A stretch of 64,000 bases of DNA from Aceticella autotrophica (GTDB taxonomy: Bacteria > Bacillota > Thermoanaerobacteria > Thermoanaerobacterales > Thermoanaerobacteraceae), in the NCBI RefSeq assembly GCF_017357865.1, contig NZ_CP060096.1:620001-684000 (forward strand), read 5' to 3'. Below the pieces are notes generated by a model. The model worked only from the letters and a program-made list of their open reading frames with translations, ran no database searches and was not told the DNA's origin. Shown here in pieces: positions 1-8,837 of this stretch. How positions within the stretch are numbered: the first letter of the stretch is position 1; every line of letters begins with the position of its first letter. The position numbers were made by a program, and so were the translations under genes.

Positions 1-9
1 ATAAAAAAT

Positions 10-224
10 AAAGGCTGTGATGGTAAGGAGTAAGTATATCTGGCAAAAGAGAGGGAAATCTCATAGGCTGAAAAGATTCCCTGCTGAAGATTTGCTGAAG
101 GTAGTGCTTGAGCCTGTAAGCTGAATTTAATTAGGTTTAAACGGGTATGCCCGATACAGCTTAAGTGATAAAATAAGGTGGTACAGCGGATAACCTTCGT
201 CCTTTACGAGGAAGGTTATTTTTG
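10..224 (+). ncRNA. T-box leader of valS (Val specifier)
   Basis: This is a tRNA-sensing transcription antitermination leader. The conserved T-box core lies at 175-189 (AAGGTGGTACAGCGG), a slightly degenerate form of AGGGTGGNACCGCG; its UGGU would pair with an uncharged tRNA ending ACCA. Upstream, GTA at 101-103 precedes GTGCTTGAGCC, the usual context of the specifier codon, and GTA is a valine codon. The terminator stem follows directly. The gene downstream is valS, so family and specifier agree. The leader's own promoter lies outside the window. Confidence 0.9.
190..224 (+). terminator. T-box terminator stem before valS
   Basis: The arms ATAACCTTC and GAAGGTTAT flank a loop and are followed by a run of T. 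The stem is mutually exclusive with the T-box antiterminator, so it should form when tRNA-Val is charged. Confidence 0.85.
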
Positions 225-304
225 ATATTAATGTATAAGTGGTAATCATATGAGGTTGGAATTTTTTTATATTTTGATATATGATAATGGAAGGAGATAC
301 ATAT

Positions 305-2938
305 ATGGATATAGCAAAGACATATAATCCAAAAGAATTTGAAGATAGAATTTATAATGAATGGATGCAAAAGGGATATTTTACGCCTAAAATTGATCCT
401 GATAAAAAGCCTTTTACGATAGTTATTCCTCCCCCAAACATTACGGGTCAGCTTCATATGGGACATGCTTTGGATAATACGATGCAGGATATTATAATAA
501 GGTGGAAAAGAATGCAGGGATATGCCGCATTGTGGATACCTGGTTCAGACCATGCCAGTATTGCAACAGAGGTTAAAATTATTGATAAACTTAAAGAAAA
601 TGGGCTTTCAAAAAGAGATATTAGCAGGGAGAAATTTTTAGAAATGGCATGGGAGTGGAAGGAAAAATATGAAAACCGCATTCTGAATCAACTTAAAAAA
701 ATGGGTTCTTCCTGCGACTGGAGCAGGAAAAGATTTACACTTGATGAGGTATGCTCAAGAGCGGTTAAGGAAGTATTTGTTTCACTTTATAAAAAAGGGC
801 TTATATATAGAGGCGATAGAATAATAAATTGGTGTCCTTCTTGTAAAACCGCATTATCAGATGCAGAAGTTGAACATGAAGAGCAGCTTGGACATATGTG
901 GCATATAAGATATCCGGTAAAAGATGAACATAGATATGTTGTAATAGCAACAACCAGACCTGAAACAATGCTTGGAGATGTAGCTGTTGCAGTAAATCCT
1001 GACGATGAAAGATATAAAGACATCATTGGGAAGAGATTGATACTTCCTATTGTAGGAAGGGAGATACCCGTTATAGCGGACAATTATGTGGATATGTCTT
1101 TTGGAACGGGTGCAGTTAAAGTGACACCGGCACATGACCCTAATGATTTTGAAATGGGTATAAGACATGACCTTAAATTCATAAACATAATGAATGAGGA
1201 TGCAACAATAAATTCAAACGGCGGTGATTATGAAGGGCTTGATAGATATGAAGCAAGGCGAAAAATTATAAACAAGCTTAAAGATATGGGGCTATTGGTA
1301 AAGGTTGAGGAACATGTTCACAATGTTGGGCATTGTTATAGATGTAATACAACGGTCGAACCCTTTCTTTCAAAGCAGTGGTTTGTAAAGATGGAGCCTT
1401 TGGCTAAGCCGGCTCTTGAGGTAGTAAAGAACAAGAAGGTTCAGTTTATACCTGAAAGATTTGCGAAAAACTATATTAACTGGCTGGAAAATATCAGAGA
1501 TTGGTGTATTTCAAGGCAGCTCTGGTGGGGTCATAGGATACCGGCATGGTATTGTGATGAGTGTGGACATATAACAGTGTCAAAAGAGGAACCTTATAAA
1601 TGTGAAAACTGCGGAAGCAGACAAATACATCAGGACGAGGATGTTTTAGATACATGGTTCAGTTCTGCATTATGGCCTTTTTCTACAATGAAATGGCCTG
1701 AAGAAAGCCAAGATCTAAAATATTTCTTTCCTACAAATGTTCTTGTAACAGGTTATGATATTATTTTTTTCTGGGTTGCAAGGATGATATTTATGAGTCT
1801 TGAATTTATGCATGAGGTTCCCTTTAGGCATGTACTGATACATGGTCTTATAAGAGATGAGCAGGGAAGGAAAATGAGTAAATCACTGGGAAATGGCATA
1901 GATCCACTTGAAATTATAGATAAATATGGTGCGGATACCTTGAGATTTACATTAATAACAGGAAATGCTCCCGGGAATGATATGAGGTTTAGTTATGATA
2001 AGGTAGAAGCCAGCCGGAATTTTGCTAATAAATTATGGAATGCGTCCAGATATGTTTTGCTTAACCTTACTGAAAATGATACGGTTCTTTATACAGAAAA
2101 CATGACACTTGCTGATAAATGGATATTGACAAGGCTAAATAATGTTGTCAAAGAAGTAACTGAGAATCTTGATAAATATGAGCTTGGTATAGCAGCAGGA
2201 AAACTTTATGATTTTGTATGGAGTGAGTTTTGCGATTGGTATATAGAGTTAAGTAAACCTGTTTTATACGGTGATGATTTTCAGGCAAAAAGGGTTACGA
2301 AATCCATCCTAAGATATGTACTCGATGATATTTTAAGGCTTTTGCATCCTTTTATGCCTTTTATAACAGAAGAGATATGGCAAAACATACCGCATAATGG
2401 TGAAAGCATAATGGTATCAAAGTGGCCGGAATATAATGAAGAACTTAATTTTGAAGATGCGGCAAAGAAAACCCAGATCTTAATGGAGACTATAAAGACA
2501 ATAAGGAATTTAAGAAGTGAAGTAAATGTTTCGCCAGCTAAAAAATCAAGGGTAATAATTTCAACAGAAAATGAGGATATGATAGATATATTCAAAGATG
2601 GTGAAAATTATATTTTAAAACTGGCAGGTGCATCTGAAATTTTGATAGAGCATAATAAGGAGTTTCTTCCCCAAAAAGCGGTGAGTGGCACAGTTAAAGA
2701 TGCGTTGATATTAATGCCTCTTGAAGACCTTATTGATATTGATGTGGAAATAAAAAGGCTTAACGATGAAAAGATAAAAGTATTAAGCGAAATTAATAGA
2801 GCTGAGGGTATGCTTAAGAATAAAAACTTTGTAAGTAAAGCACCGGAAGCTGTTGTAAATGCCGAAAAGGAAAAGTTAGAAAAATACAAAGCAATGCTTG
2901 AAAATATTAAAGACAGGCTTCAATATCTAAAAAGATAA
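305..2938 (+). CDS. valS: Valyl-tRNA synthetase
   Basis: Cytoplasmic class I synthetase that charges tRNA-Val. The 877-residue product is of normal family length. The HIGH signature appears as HMGH at residues 51-54 after PPPNITGQL, and KMSKS is at 523-527. The editing domain lies between them, and the C terminus (about 810-877) is the Lys/Glu-rich coiled-coil arm typical of ValRS. I chose the ATG at 305 because AAGGAG at 291-296 is correctly spaced; an ATG 24 bases upstream has no ribosome binding site. Expression should be controlled by the T-box just upstream. A GNAT gene and folC follow closely. Confidence 0.98.
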   Translation: MDIAKTYNPKEFEDRIYNEWMQKGYFTPKIDPDKKPFTIVIPPPNITGQLHMGHALDNTMQDIIIRWKRMQGYAALWIPGSDHASIATEVKIIDKLKENGLSKRDISREKFLEMAWEWKEKYENRILNQLKKMGSSCDWSRKRFTLDEVCSRAVKEVFVSLYKKGLIYRGDRIINWCPSCKTALSDAEVEHEEQLGHMWHIRYPVKDEHRYVVIATTRPETMLGDVAVAVNPDDERYKDIIGKRLILPIVGREIPVIADNYVDMSFGTGAVKVTPAHDPNDFEMGIRHDLKFINIMNEDATINSNGGDYEGLDRYEARRKIINKLKDMGLLVKVEEHVHNVGHCYRCNTTVEPFLSKQWFVKMEPLAKPALEVVKNKKVQFIPERFAKNYINWLENIRDWCISRQLWWGHRIPAWYCDECGHITVSKEEPYKCENCGSRQIHQDEDVLDTWFSSALWPFSTMKWPEESQDLKYFFPTNVLVTGYDIIFFWVARMIFMSLEFMHEVPFRHVLIHGLIRDEQGRKMSKSLGNGIDPLEIIDKYGADTLRFTLITGNAPGNDMRFSYDKVEASRNFANKLWNASRYVLLNLTENDTVLYTENMTLADKWILTRLNNVVKEVTENLDKYELGIAAGKLYDFVWSEFCDWYIELSKPVLYGDDFQAKRVTKSILRYVLDDILRLLHPFMPFITEEIWQNIPHNGESIMVSKWPEYNEELNFEDAAKKTQILMETIKTIRNLRSEVNVSPAKKSRVIISTENEDMIDIFKDGENYILKLAGASEILIEHNKEFLPQKAVSGTVKDALILMPLEDLIDIDVEIKRLNDEKIKVLSEINRAEGMLKNKNFVSKAPEAVVNAEKEKLEKYKAMLENIKDRLQYLKR

Positions 2939-2969
2939 TTATTTACTAAGCCTCTTGGGAGGTAATGAA

Positions 2970-3506
2970 ATGTTTACATTTTTTAAGAAGGTTGAAAAAA
3001 AATCCATACTTGAGATAAGAGAGGTAAATTTAAAAGATGCTAAAGGAATAGTAAATCTTATGGATGTTGTGGGTAAAGAAAAAATATATATGGTTACAGA
3101 TGAATACAGCTTGACAGAAGAAGAAGAAAGACAGCTTATAAGAAGATTGGACCATGATAAGGATTTAATCCTTATTGCAGATTATGGAGGTCAAGTAGTA
3201 GGCTGTCTTACCCTTTTCAGGTATTATGGCGGCAGGTCATCAAAAGTGCAACATGTTGCTGAAATAGGAATAAGCATTAATCCTGAATTTAGAAATTCGG
3301 GTATTGGTTCAAAACTGTTTGAGTATGCTATAAAATGGGCGAAACAAAAGAATTATAAAAAATTATGTTTAAGTGTTTTTAGTACAAATGAAATTGCAAT
3401 ACATCTTTACAGGAAGTATGGATTTAAAGAAGAAGGCAGAAGAAGAGCACAATTTAAGATAGGGTCGGATTATGTCGATGAAATCTTAATGGGGTTATTT
3501 ATATGA
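2970..3506 (+). CDS. GNAT family N-acetyltransferase
   Basis: Predicted acetyl-CoA-dependent acyltransferase of 178 residues. The GNAT fold is seen in the ISINPEFRNSGIGSKLFEYA stretch, whose RNSGIG is the acetyl-CoA pyrophosphate loop, followed by the typical C-terminal NEIAIHLYRKYGFKEEGRRR. The substrate cannot be read from sequence; the family includes both protein-N-terminal and small-molecule acetylases. The ATG at 2970 follows GGGAGGT with good spacing; a TTG 15 bases upstream would put the binding site inside the gene. It lies 31 bases after valS and 23 bases before folC, so it is probably co-transcribed with both. Confidence 0.88.
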   Translation: MFTFFKKVEKKSILEIREVNLKDAKGIVNLMDVVGKEKIYMVTDEYSLTEEEERQLIRRLDHDKDLILIADYGGQVVGCLTLFRYYGGRSSKVQHVAEIGISINPEFRNSGIGSKLFEYAIKWAKQKNYKKLCLSVFSTNEIAIHLYRKYGFKEEGRRRAQFKIGSDYVDEILMGLFI

Positions 3507-3529
3507 TAAAGAATGGTTGAGGTGAAATT

Positions 3530-4819
3530 ATGGATTATCAAGAGGCAATGGATTATATTAACAATACTAATAAATTTGGGATAAAACTTGGGCTTGATAT
3601 AATAAGTAAGATTCTTAAAAATATGGGAAATCCTGAAAAGAATCTTAAAATAATTCATGTGGCAGGAACAAACGGCAAGGGTTCTACATGCTCGTTTTTA
3701 AGTCATATTCTAAGATGTGCATCATATAAAGTTGGACTTTATACGTCACCATATCTTGAATGTTTTGAAGAAAGGCTTAGAATAAATGGGGAGAATATTC
3801 CAAAGGAAAAATTGGTTTATTATGTAGAATATATAAAACCTATTATTGATAAAATAATAGAAGAGGGATATGACTGTCCTACTGAGTTTGAACTTATTAC
3901 AGCAATCGCATTCAAATACTTTTATGATGAAGAGGTTGATTTTGTTGTTCTTGAGGTAGGTTTAGGCGGAAGGTTTGATGCAACGAATGCTATTGAAAAA
4001 TCTCTTTTGTCAATAATTACTACAATAGATTATGACCATATGGATAGATTAGGAAATACAATTGAAGGAATAGCATATGAAAAAGCCGGTATTATAAAAC
4101 AAAACGGCAATGTTGTAAGCTGTTTTCAAAACATAGGCGCACTAAATGTTATAAAAGATGTATGCAAAGATAAAAATGCAACCCTTACAATACTGGATAA
4201 AGAGGATATAAATATAAAAGAGATGACGTCTTATAAACAGATTTTCGATTTTAAAGGATTTAAAAGTCTTGAGATAAGACTTATTGGGAAACATCAGGTA
4301 TATAATGCCTCACTTGCTGTTCTTGCTATAATAAATTTGAAGAAATACAATATTAATATTGATGAAGAATGTATAAGAAAGGGACTTGTAGATACTACAT
4401 GGCCCGGAAGATTAGAGGTTATTTCAAGGTCACCTTTAGTGGTAATAGATGGTGCTCATAATCTTCAAGGGATAAGGGTTTTAAAAGATGCCCTAGAGCT
4501 TTTCACGTATAAAAAACTGATTTTGGTTGTCGGCATGCTTAGAGATAAGGATACTGAAAATATGCTGAATCTTATTGTCCCTGAAGCAGATATTGTTATT
4601 GCAACAATGCCAATCAGTGATAGGGCATATACTGCAGAGGAACTTTCCAAAAGAATTAAAAGAGCAGATGTGGTGCATTTTGAAGATATTGATGCTGCTG
4701 CGAGATATGCCTTAAGCAAGGCGGATAGTGATGATATGGTTCTATTTAGTGGTTCACTTTACATGATAGGTCATTTAAGGAGTATTTTAAAGAATGTAAT
4801 ATTTTCATCTTCTCATTAA
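3530..4819 (+). CDS. folC: Bifunctional folylpolyglutamate synthase / dihydrofolate synthase
   Basis: Mur-ligase-type ATP-dependent enzyme that adds glutamate to folates and, in bifunctional members, to dihydropteroate. The 429-residue protein has the P-loop GTNGKGS at 46-52, the family motif GLGGRFDATNA and the C-terminal DGAHN that begins the glutamate-ligase half. Length and motif order are standard. The ATG is preceded by GAGGTG. It lies downstream of valS and the GNAT gene in the same direction. Confidence 0.95.
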   Translation: MDYQEAMDYINNTNKFGIKLGLDIISKILKNMGNPEKNLKIIHVAGTNGKGSTCSFLSHILRCASYKVGLYTSPYLECFEERLRINGENIPKEKLVYYVEYIKPIIDKIIEEGYDCPTEFELITAIAFKYFYDEEVDFVVLEVGLGGRFDATNAIEKSLLSIITTIDYDHMDRLGNTIEGIAYEKAGIIKQNGNVVSCFQNIGALNVIKDVCKDKNATLTILDKEDINIKEMTSYKQIFDFKGFKSLEIRLIGKHQVYNASLAVLAIINLKKYNINIDEECIRKGLVDTTWPGRLEVISRSPLVVIDGAHNLQGIRVLKDALELFTYKKLILVVGMLRDKDTENMLNLIVPEADIVIATMPISDRAYTAEELSKRIKRADVVHFEDIDAAARYALSKADSDDMVLFSGSLYMIGHLRSILKNVIFSSSH

Positions 4820-4858
4820 TATAATGTATTGTATTATATACTCTGAGAAGGTGGTTAT

Positions 4859-5092
4859 ATGGAATATAATAACAATAACCTTTTGCAAGAAATTGACAGA
4901 GCTCTTAAATTTATGAAGGAAGCAGAAACATGTTTTGAACATGTCGAAGAAGAGGATTATCTTAAAACAAAACTTGCAAAACTTAGGTATGATTTTGCCA
5001 GACAAGAATATATAAGATTGTTAAAAATTGCTAAGGAACGGAAAATGAGATATAATTTACAGGACTTATACGAAAAAATATTAGATGTCTGA
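4859..5092 (+). CDS. Small conserved-looking protein, possibly DUF2508/YaaL-like
   Basis: A 77-residue charged, alpha-helical protein with no membrane segment or signal peptide. The helical middle (about 8-60), ending in REYIRLL-like and AKERKM sequence, is reminiscent of the DUF2508 (YaaL) family, but I cannot confirm this without a profile search. The ATG at 4859 follows GAGAAGGTGG with correct spacing, which supports real translation. It sits 39 bases after folC and may be the last gene of the valS-folC unit. Function unknown. Confidence 0.65.
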   Translation: MEYNNNNLLQEIDRALKFMKEAETCFEHVEEEDYLKTKLAKLRYDFARQEYIRLLKIAKERKMRYNLQDLYEKILDV

Positions 5093-5119
5093 CATAAGTA
5101 GTTTATTGATATTTTTATA

Positions 5120-5149
5120 TTGTAAATATTATAGATTAATTTGTATAAT
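5120..5149 (+). promoter_or_regulatory. Candidate sigma-A promoter for thiD
   Basis: An extended -10 (TGTATAAT, 5142-5149) with a weak -35 TTGTAA 18 bases upstream. It precedes a short leader containing a hairpin at 5171-5191. Confidence 0.5.
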
Positions 5150-5170
5150 ACTCAAAAATTAAATTGTATG

Positions 5171-5200
5171 AAGTGTGCTTTTTGTACACTTTATTTTTTA
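5171..5200 (+). terminator. Terminator-like hairpin in the thiD leader
   Basis: The arms AAGTGTG and TACACTT enclose a 7-base loop and are followed by TATTTTTTA, just before the thiD Shine-Dalgarno site. It could end transcripts from the folC side or act as a weak attenuator. No TPP-riboswitch motif is visible. Confidence 0.45.
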
Positions 5201-5212
5201 AGGAGGCAAAAA

Positions 5213-6016
5213 ATGAGGAAAATACTTACTATTGCTGGTTCTGACAGTATAGGTGGAGCGGGAATCCAGGCTGACCTTAAAACATTTTGTGCGCTGGGAG
5301 TTTATGGTATGTCTGTGATAACTGCTGTAACTGCTCAAAATACAAGAGGGGTTTTTGATGTCCGGAATATGGATGAAAGTATAATTAAAGAGCAGATTGA
5401 CTGTGTATTCGATGACACTGATGTTGATGCATTAAAAATTGGAATGGTTTCAACTGGGTCTATAATTGAAGTGATAGCATCATCATTGAAAAAATGGAAG
5501 GCTCAAAACATTGTGTTAGATCCCGTTATGATATCTAAAAGCGGGTATTATTTATTGAAAACGGATGCGATTAATGTATTGAAAACAAAATTAATGCCTT
5601 TAGCAGATATACTTACACCAAATATTCCTGAAGCTGAACTTATAACAGGAATTAAAATAAATGGAATTGATGAAATGAAAAAAGCTGCAAAGATGATGGT
5701 AGACATGGGAGCAAATACAGTTGTTGTTAAAGGGGGTCATCTAATAAATGATGCGGCGGATGTATTTTATGATGGGAAAGAGCTATTTATAATGCCGGAA
5801 GATAAAATAAACACAAAAAATACACATGGTACAGGATGTACATATTCTGCTGCGATTGCATCATATCTTGGAAAGGGATTTAGTGAAAAAGAAGCTGTAT
5901 TAAATGCAAAAAGGTACATTACTACTGCTATTAAAAATTCACTTTCGATAGGCAAAGGTGTCGGACCTTTAGGACACCTTATCGACCTTTACAGAAGGGC
6001 AGGTGTAGATTATTGA
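5213..6016 (+). CDS. thiD: Hydroxymethylpyrimidine (phosphate) kinase
   Basis: ATP-dependent kinase of the ribokinase fold that phosphorylates HMP and HMP-P in thiamine synthesis; some members act on pyridoxine. The 267-residue product starts with ILTIAGSDSIGGAGIQAD, the family's substrate-binding signature, and carries GTGCTYSAAIASYLGKG near the C terminus (anion hole and catalytic base region). The start at 5213 follows AAGGAGG. An in-frame ATG 72 bases upstream would add a Cys-rich stretch absent from the family. No other thiamine gene is adjacent. Confidence 0.92.
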   Translation: MRKILTIAGSDSIGGAGIQADLKTFCALGVYGMSVITAVTAQNTRGVFDVRNMDESIIKEQIDCVFDDTDVDALKIGMVSTGSIIEVIASSLKKWKAQNIVLDPVMISKSGYYLLKTDAINVLKTKLMPLADILTPNIPEAELITGIKINGIDEMKKAAKMMVDMGANTVVVKGGHLINDAADVFYDGKELFIMPEDKINTKNTHGTGCTYSAAIASYLGKGFSEKEAVLNAKRYITTAIKNSLSIGKGVGPLGHLIDLYRRAGVDY

Positions 6017-6051
6017 AAATATTAAAAAACTAAGGAGTGTTAAACTTGCTA

Positions 6052-6080
6052 TTGAAAAATTAATTAAACTGTGATAAAAT
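6052..6080 (+). promoter_or_regulatory. Promoter of tRNA-Pro
   Basis: TTGAAA (6052-6057), a 17-base spacer, then TAAAAT (6075-6080), with the tRNA starting 12 bases downstream. Confidence 0.6.
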
Positions 6081-6091
6081 AATACTTACGT

Positions 6092-6166
6092 CGGGGCATA
6101 GCGCAGAGGTAGCGCGCGCGGTTCGGGACCGTGAGGTCGCAGGTTCAAATCCTGTTGCCCCGACCA
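6092..6166 (+). tRNA. tRNA-Pro(CGG)
   Basis: A complete cloverleaf. Acceptor strands CGGGGCA and TGCCCCG are followed by A and an encoded CCA. The D stem is GCGC/GCGC. The anticodon stem CGCGG/CCGTG holds loop TTCGGGA with anticodon CGG, which reads CCG. The T arm is CAGG with loop TTCAAAT. The D loop is short. Confidence 0.95.
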
Positions 6167-6180
6167 TTTTTGTGGCATAT

Positions 6181-6224
6181 AATCTCCCCCTGCATATTAT
6201 AAAGTATAGATATGCGGGGGGATT
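6181..6224 (+). promoter_or_regulatory. Hairpin that includes the downstream Shine-Dalgarno site
   Basis: AATCTCCCC pairs with GGGGGGATT, and GCATAT pairs with ATATGC, giving about 15 pairs with a small bulge. The purine-rich arm is the only plausible ribosome binding site of the gene starting at 6229. It may serve as the tRNA terminator, as a translation-blocking structure, or as both. Confidence 0.5.
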
Positions 6225-6228
6225 TAAG

Positions 6229-7146
6229 TTGAATATATATGTTGCCAATAAAGGGGAAGATACAGTTCAACGTATAAACCTTAATAAACATATTAATGAT
6301 TTTTTAAGGCTCAAGCCATTAAAAGAAATGTATAATGTATTACAATATAATAGAGAACCTGTTGTAGGTCCACATAGGATGATTTTTGATAGAGTCAGTA
6401 ATAAACTATATACCTTAAATGAATATGATGATTCAATAAGTATAATAGATATTAAAAGTTTTAAATTTTTAAGGACAATTTATGCAGGTGCTTGTCCTAA
6501 TAATGGTATTATCCTTAATAATGATATATTAATAACAAATGGTGATGGTGATTGCGTAAGTGTTTTTAATATTAAATCTGAAAAAATAGTAGAACAGATA
6601 AAGGTGGGAAGTCAGCCACAGGCGATATTATACAATAAAAGGTTTGGTAAAATTATAGTATGCAACATGAATTCAGATTCTATAACAATTATAAATCCTT
6701 TAGATTTTTCGGTAGAGAAAGATTTTGTTGTAGGTTCAAAGCCATATGATATGTGTTTTTCAAATGATGAAAAATATCTTTTTGTAAGTAATACCTATCT
6801 TGAATCCGGCCTTGATGGAACTATTTCTGTTTTTGATATGTCAAGTGAGAAAATAGTTAATACTTTAAAGTGTGGAAAACTACCGATTTCGATTTGTTCT
6901 GATGAAAAATATATTTATGTTGTCAATTCTTGTTCAAATACATTAAGGAGAATATGTATAAAAACAGGAGAATATAAAGAGATATATTGTGGTTATATGC
7001 CTTCGTATATTACTGTAAAAAATAGAAAAGCTTTTATATCAAATACAGGTGAAAATAAATTATTGTTGATTGATATTGAAAATTTTTTAGTTGAAAAAAG
7101 TATAGAAATGGGAAAAGAGCCTGATGGTATTTTTATTGAAGCGTAA
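6229..7146 (+). CDS. YVTN-type beta-propeller repeat protein
   Basis: A 305-residue protein built from repeated blades of about 40 residues with the pattern hIhVaN....tIsIId....k....I.vG..P....., for example KLYTLNEYDDSISIIDIKSF and ERYIYVVNS-like units. This matches the YVTN/lactonase-like beta-propeller families, which often bind ligands or partners. No signal peptide or membrane helix is seen, so it is probably cytoplasmic. I chose the TTG at 6229 because GGGGGGA lies just upstream; earlier codons come from the tRNA-side sequence. The 3' end overlaps the opposite-strand gene by 14 bases. Function unknown. Confidence 0.8.
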   Translation: MNIYVANKGEDTVQRINLNKHINDFLRLKPLKEMYNVLQYNREPVVGPHRMIFDRVSNKLYTLNEYDDSISIIDIKSFKFLRTIYAGACPNNGIILNNDILITNGDGDCVSVFNIKSEKIVEQIKVGSQPQAILYNKRFGKIIVCNMNSDSITIINPLDFSVEKDFVVGSKPYDMCFSNDEKYLFVSNTYLESGLDGTISVFDMSSEKIVNTLKCGKLPISICSDEKYIYVVNSCSNTLRRICIKTGEYKEIYCGYMPSYITVKNRKAFISNTGENKLLLIDIENFLVEKSIEMGKEPDGIFIEA

Positions 7147-7648
7147 GTTTATTTATTATATAGCCATATATATCCTGTGATTTTTGTTTCCAGTTATCAC
7201 AAATTATCTTTGCTTGTTCTGCATCTACTACACTTATACTTAAATCAATCAGTGTAATTCCATTTTCTACGACTTTACAGTTTGCAATATATTCGTTTGC
7301 CGATTTTTTGGAATAAATTGCTATATATTGAGATTCCTGCTTAAAAGTTTCTTTGTTGTAAAGTATATATTCATCGATTTTTTTCCTTATTTCTTCAGGA
7401 ATATGTGTTAAAAATAATTTTAAAGCAGTTAAACCTGATTCGCTTAAAAAGAATTTATTATCTTCAAATATTATAAATTTGCTATCATTAAGTTCATTCA
7501 AAAAATGTTTCAGATAAAAGTAATTCATTAATTTGTTATCAACTATAATCCTGTTAATTTGTTCACCTGTTAAAGGCATATCAATTCTTTTTAATATATA
7601 TAATATAATAAGTTTATTTTCCGCTAATTCCTGAGTTTCATAGCTCAA
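7133..7648 (-). CDS. DUF4364 family protein
   Basis: A 171-residue protein resembling the clostridial DUF4364 family. The N-terminal half (about 1-80) reads as a winged-helix-like fold (KLIILYILKRIDMPLTGEQI, then a second helix pair), so a DNA-binding or regulatory role is possible. The C-terminal half is mixed alpha/beta. The TTG start follows GGAAGTGA. The gene converges on the beta-propeller gene with overlapping stops. Function is not established. Confidence 0.75.
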   Translation of the reverse strand: MSYETQELAENKLIILYILKRIDMPLTGEQINRIIVDNKLMNYFYLKHFLNELNDSKFIIFEDNKFFLSESGLTALKLFLTHIPEEIRKKIDEYILYNKETFKQESQYIAIYSKKSANEYIANCKVVENGITLIDLSISVVDAEQAKIICDNWKQKSQDIYGYIINKLTLQ

Positions 7649-7780
7649 TATATCACTTCCTTTCTTAACAATATATCATAAGACTATTTCATTTTAACAT
7701 AAAGTACGTAAAAATAAAAGAGAATATAAAAATATACCCTCTTTTATTAATATTTGCTATTGACGAGTTTTTTTAGGATA

Positions 7781-8011
7781 TTATAATTTTACACCATTTG
7801 CCATGGCTTTTTCAGCAAATTGGACTATTCTTTGCACCATGTGTCCCCCGACTGCTCCGCAATCCCGGCTTGATAAATGTCCCCAATAATCTTCTGAGCC
7901 TTGTTTGACCGGTAAGCCGAGCTCTGCAGCAATTTCGTATTTTAAATTATCAAGTGCCTGATGTGCTTCCGGCACCATTTTAGGATCATCATTCCAACTT
8001 CCTTTAGCCAT
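7781..8011 (-). CDS. Alpha/beta-type small acid-soluble spore protein
   Basis: A 76-residue DNA-coating spore protein made in the forespore. It carries the two SASP hallmarks: a germination-protease-like site in the region LKYEIAAELGLP and the DNA-binding block GHLSSRDCGAVGGHMVQRIV, which matches the conserved SSRxxGxVGGxMV motif. The N terminus, MAKGSWNDDPKMVPEA, is also typical. GGGAGTG precedes the ATG. The gene is monocistronic, with a sigma-G-like promoter upstream. It is direct evidence that the organism makes endospores. Confidence 0.93.
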   Translation of the reverse strand: MAKGSWNDDPKMVPEAHQALDNLKYEIAAELGLPVKQGSEDYWGHLSSRDCGAVGGHMVQRIVQFAEKAMANGVKL

Positions 8012-8047
8012 TTTAATCTCACTCCCAAGTTTTATTTATTTCAATAT

Positions 8048-8076
8048 TAATTTGCCCAGATAAGATTTATTTATGC
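8048..8076 (-). promoter_or_regulatory. Candidate forespore (sigma-F/G) promoter of the SASP gene
   Basis: On the minus strand, GCATA (8076-8072) is followed after 17 bases by CAAATTA (8054-8048). This resembles the GCATA / CAxxxTA pattern of sigma-G promoters, and the gene it serves is a classic sigma-G target. Confidence 0.5.
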
Positions 8077-8126
8077 TTTAAAAATATGTTAAAATATTTT
8101 TATACTATTTTTAAAAAGGTGATAAA

Positions 8127-8834
8127 ATGAACAAACAGGAAATATTACAAAAAAATGCTAAAAAATGGGGTGCATCTTTGGTTGCTTTTTCAAATCTTAA
8201 TGGTGTACTTCCTGATAATTTAAAGGATTTACCTTATGGCATGACAATTGTAATAAAATTATCTGACAGAATCATAGATGAAATAAAGGATAAACCGACA
8301 TATACTTATTTTCATCATTACCGTTCAGTAAATACTTTAATTGATCAGATTACCTTAAGAATGGTTTTGATGATAGAAGAATTTGGATATAATGCTCTTG
8401 CAGTGCCGGCATCACAGTCGATAGCAGAATTAGGCGAATACAGAGGGCTTTTTCAGCATAAGACTGCTGCGACAAGAGCTGGTATCGGATGGATAGGGAA
8501 AAATGATTTATTGATAACAGAAAAATACGGTCCAAGGGTAAGACTTGGTACCGTATTGACTGATATGCCTTTTAAAACTGGAATACCAATTGTAGAAAGC
8601 AAATGCGGTGATTGCAGCCTTTGTGTTAAAAGCTGTCCTGCGATGGCTTTAAATGGATACAAATGGGAGGAAGGGATTGAAAGATCTAAGATTTTAGATG
8701 CGAGGGCATGCAGTGAATATATGAAAAAAAATTACCAACATATTGGGAGAGGTTCTGTTTGCGGTATTTGTATGAGGGTTTGCCCATATGGCAAAAAAAC
8801 CGATATAACAAAAACCGCCAAAATAAAAACTTGA
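8127..8834 (+). CDS. 4Fe-4S double-cluster protein, QueG-like
   Basis: A 235-residue soluble iron-sulfur protein. Two cluster motifs are visible: Cys160, 163, 166, 170 (CGDCSLCVKSCP) and Cys195, 212, 215, 219 (CGICMRVCP), as in the 4Fe-4S double-cluster domain of epoxyqueuosine reductase. The upstream part (ATRAGIGWIGKNDLLI) also matches that group. The protein is much shorter than true QueG and lacks its C-terminal HEAT region, so I do not call it queG. Members of this short subgroup have no agreed function. AAGGTG precedes the ATG. It converges on metA with a 3-base gap. Confidence 0.8.
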   Translation: MNKQEILQKNAKKWGASLVAFSNLNGVLPDNLKDLPYGMTIVIKLSDRIIDEIKDKPTYTYFHHYRSVNTLIDQITLRMVLMIEEFGYNALAVPASQSIAELGEYRGLFQHKTAATRAGIGWIGKNDLLITEKYGPRVRLGTVLTDMPFKTGIPIVESKCGDCSLCVKSCPAMALNGYKWEEGIERSKILDARACSEYMKKNYQHIGRGSVCGICMRVCPYGKKTDITKTAKIKT

Positions 8835-8837
8835 TTT

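Noticed and set aside
5093-5212. TPP riboswitch before thiD
   Set aside because: No CUGAGA or other TPP-aptamer core; only a small terminator-like hairpin.
6060-6248. Minus-strand ORF containing MVGATGFEPATSRSRTA
   Set aside because: It is the antisense translation of the tRNA-Pro gene, a well-known false protein in databases.
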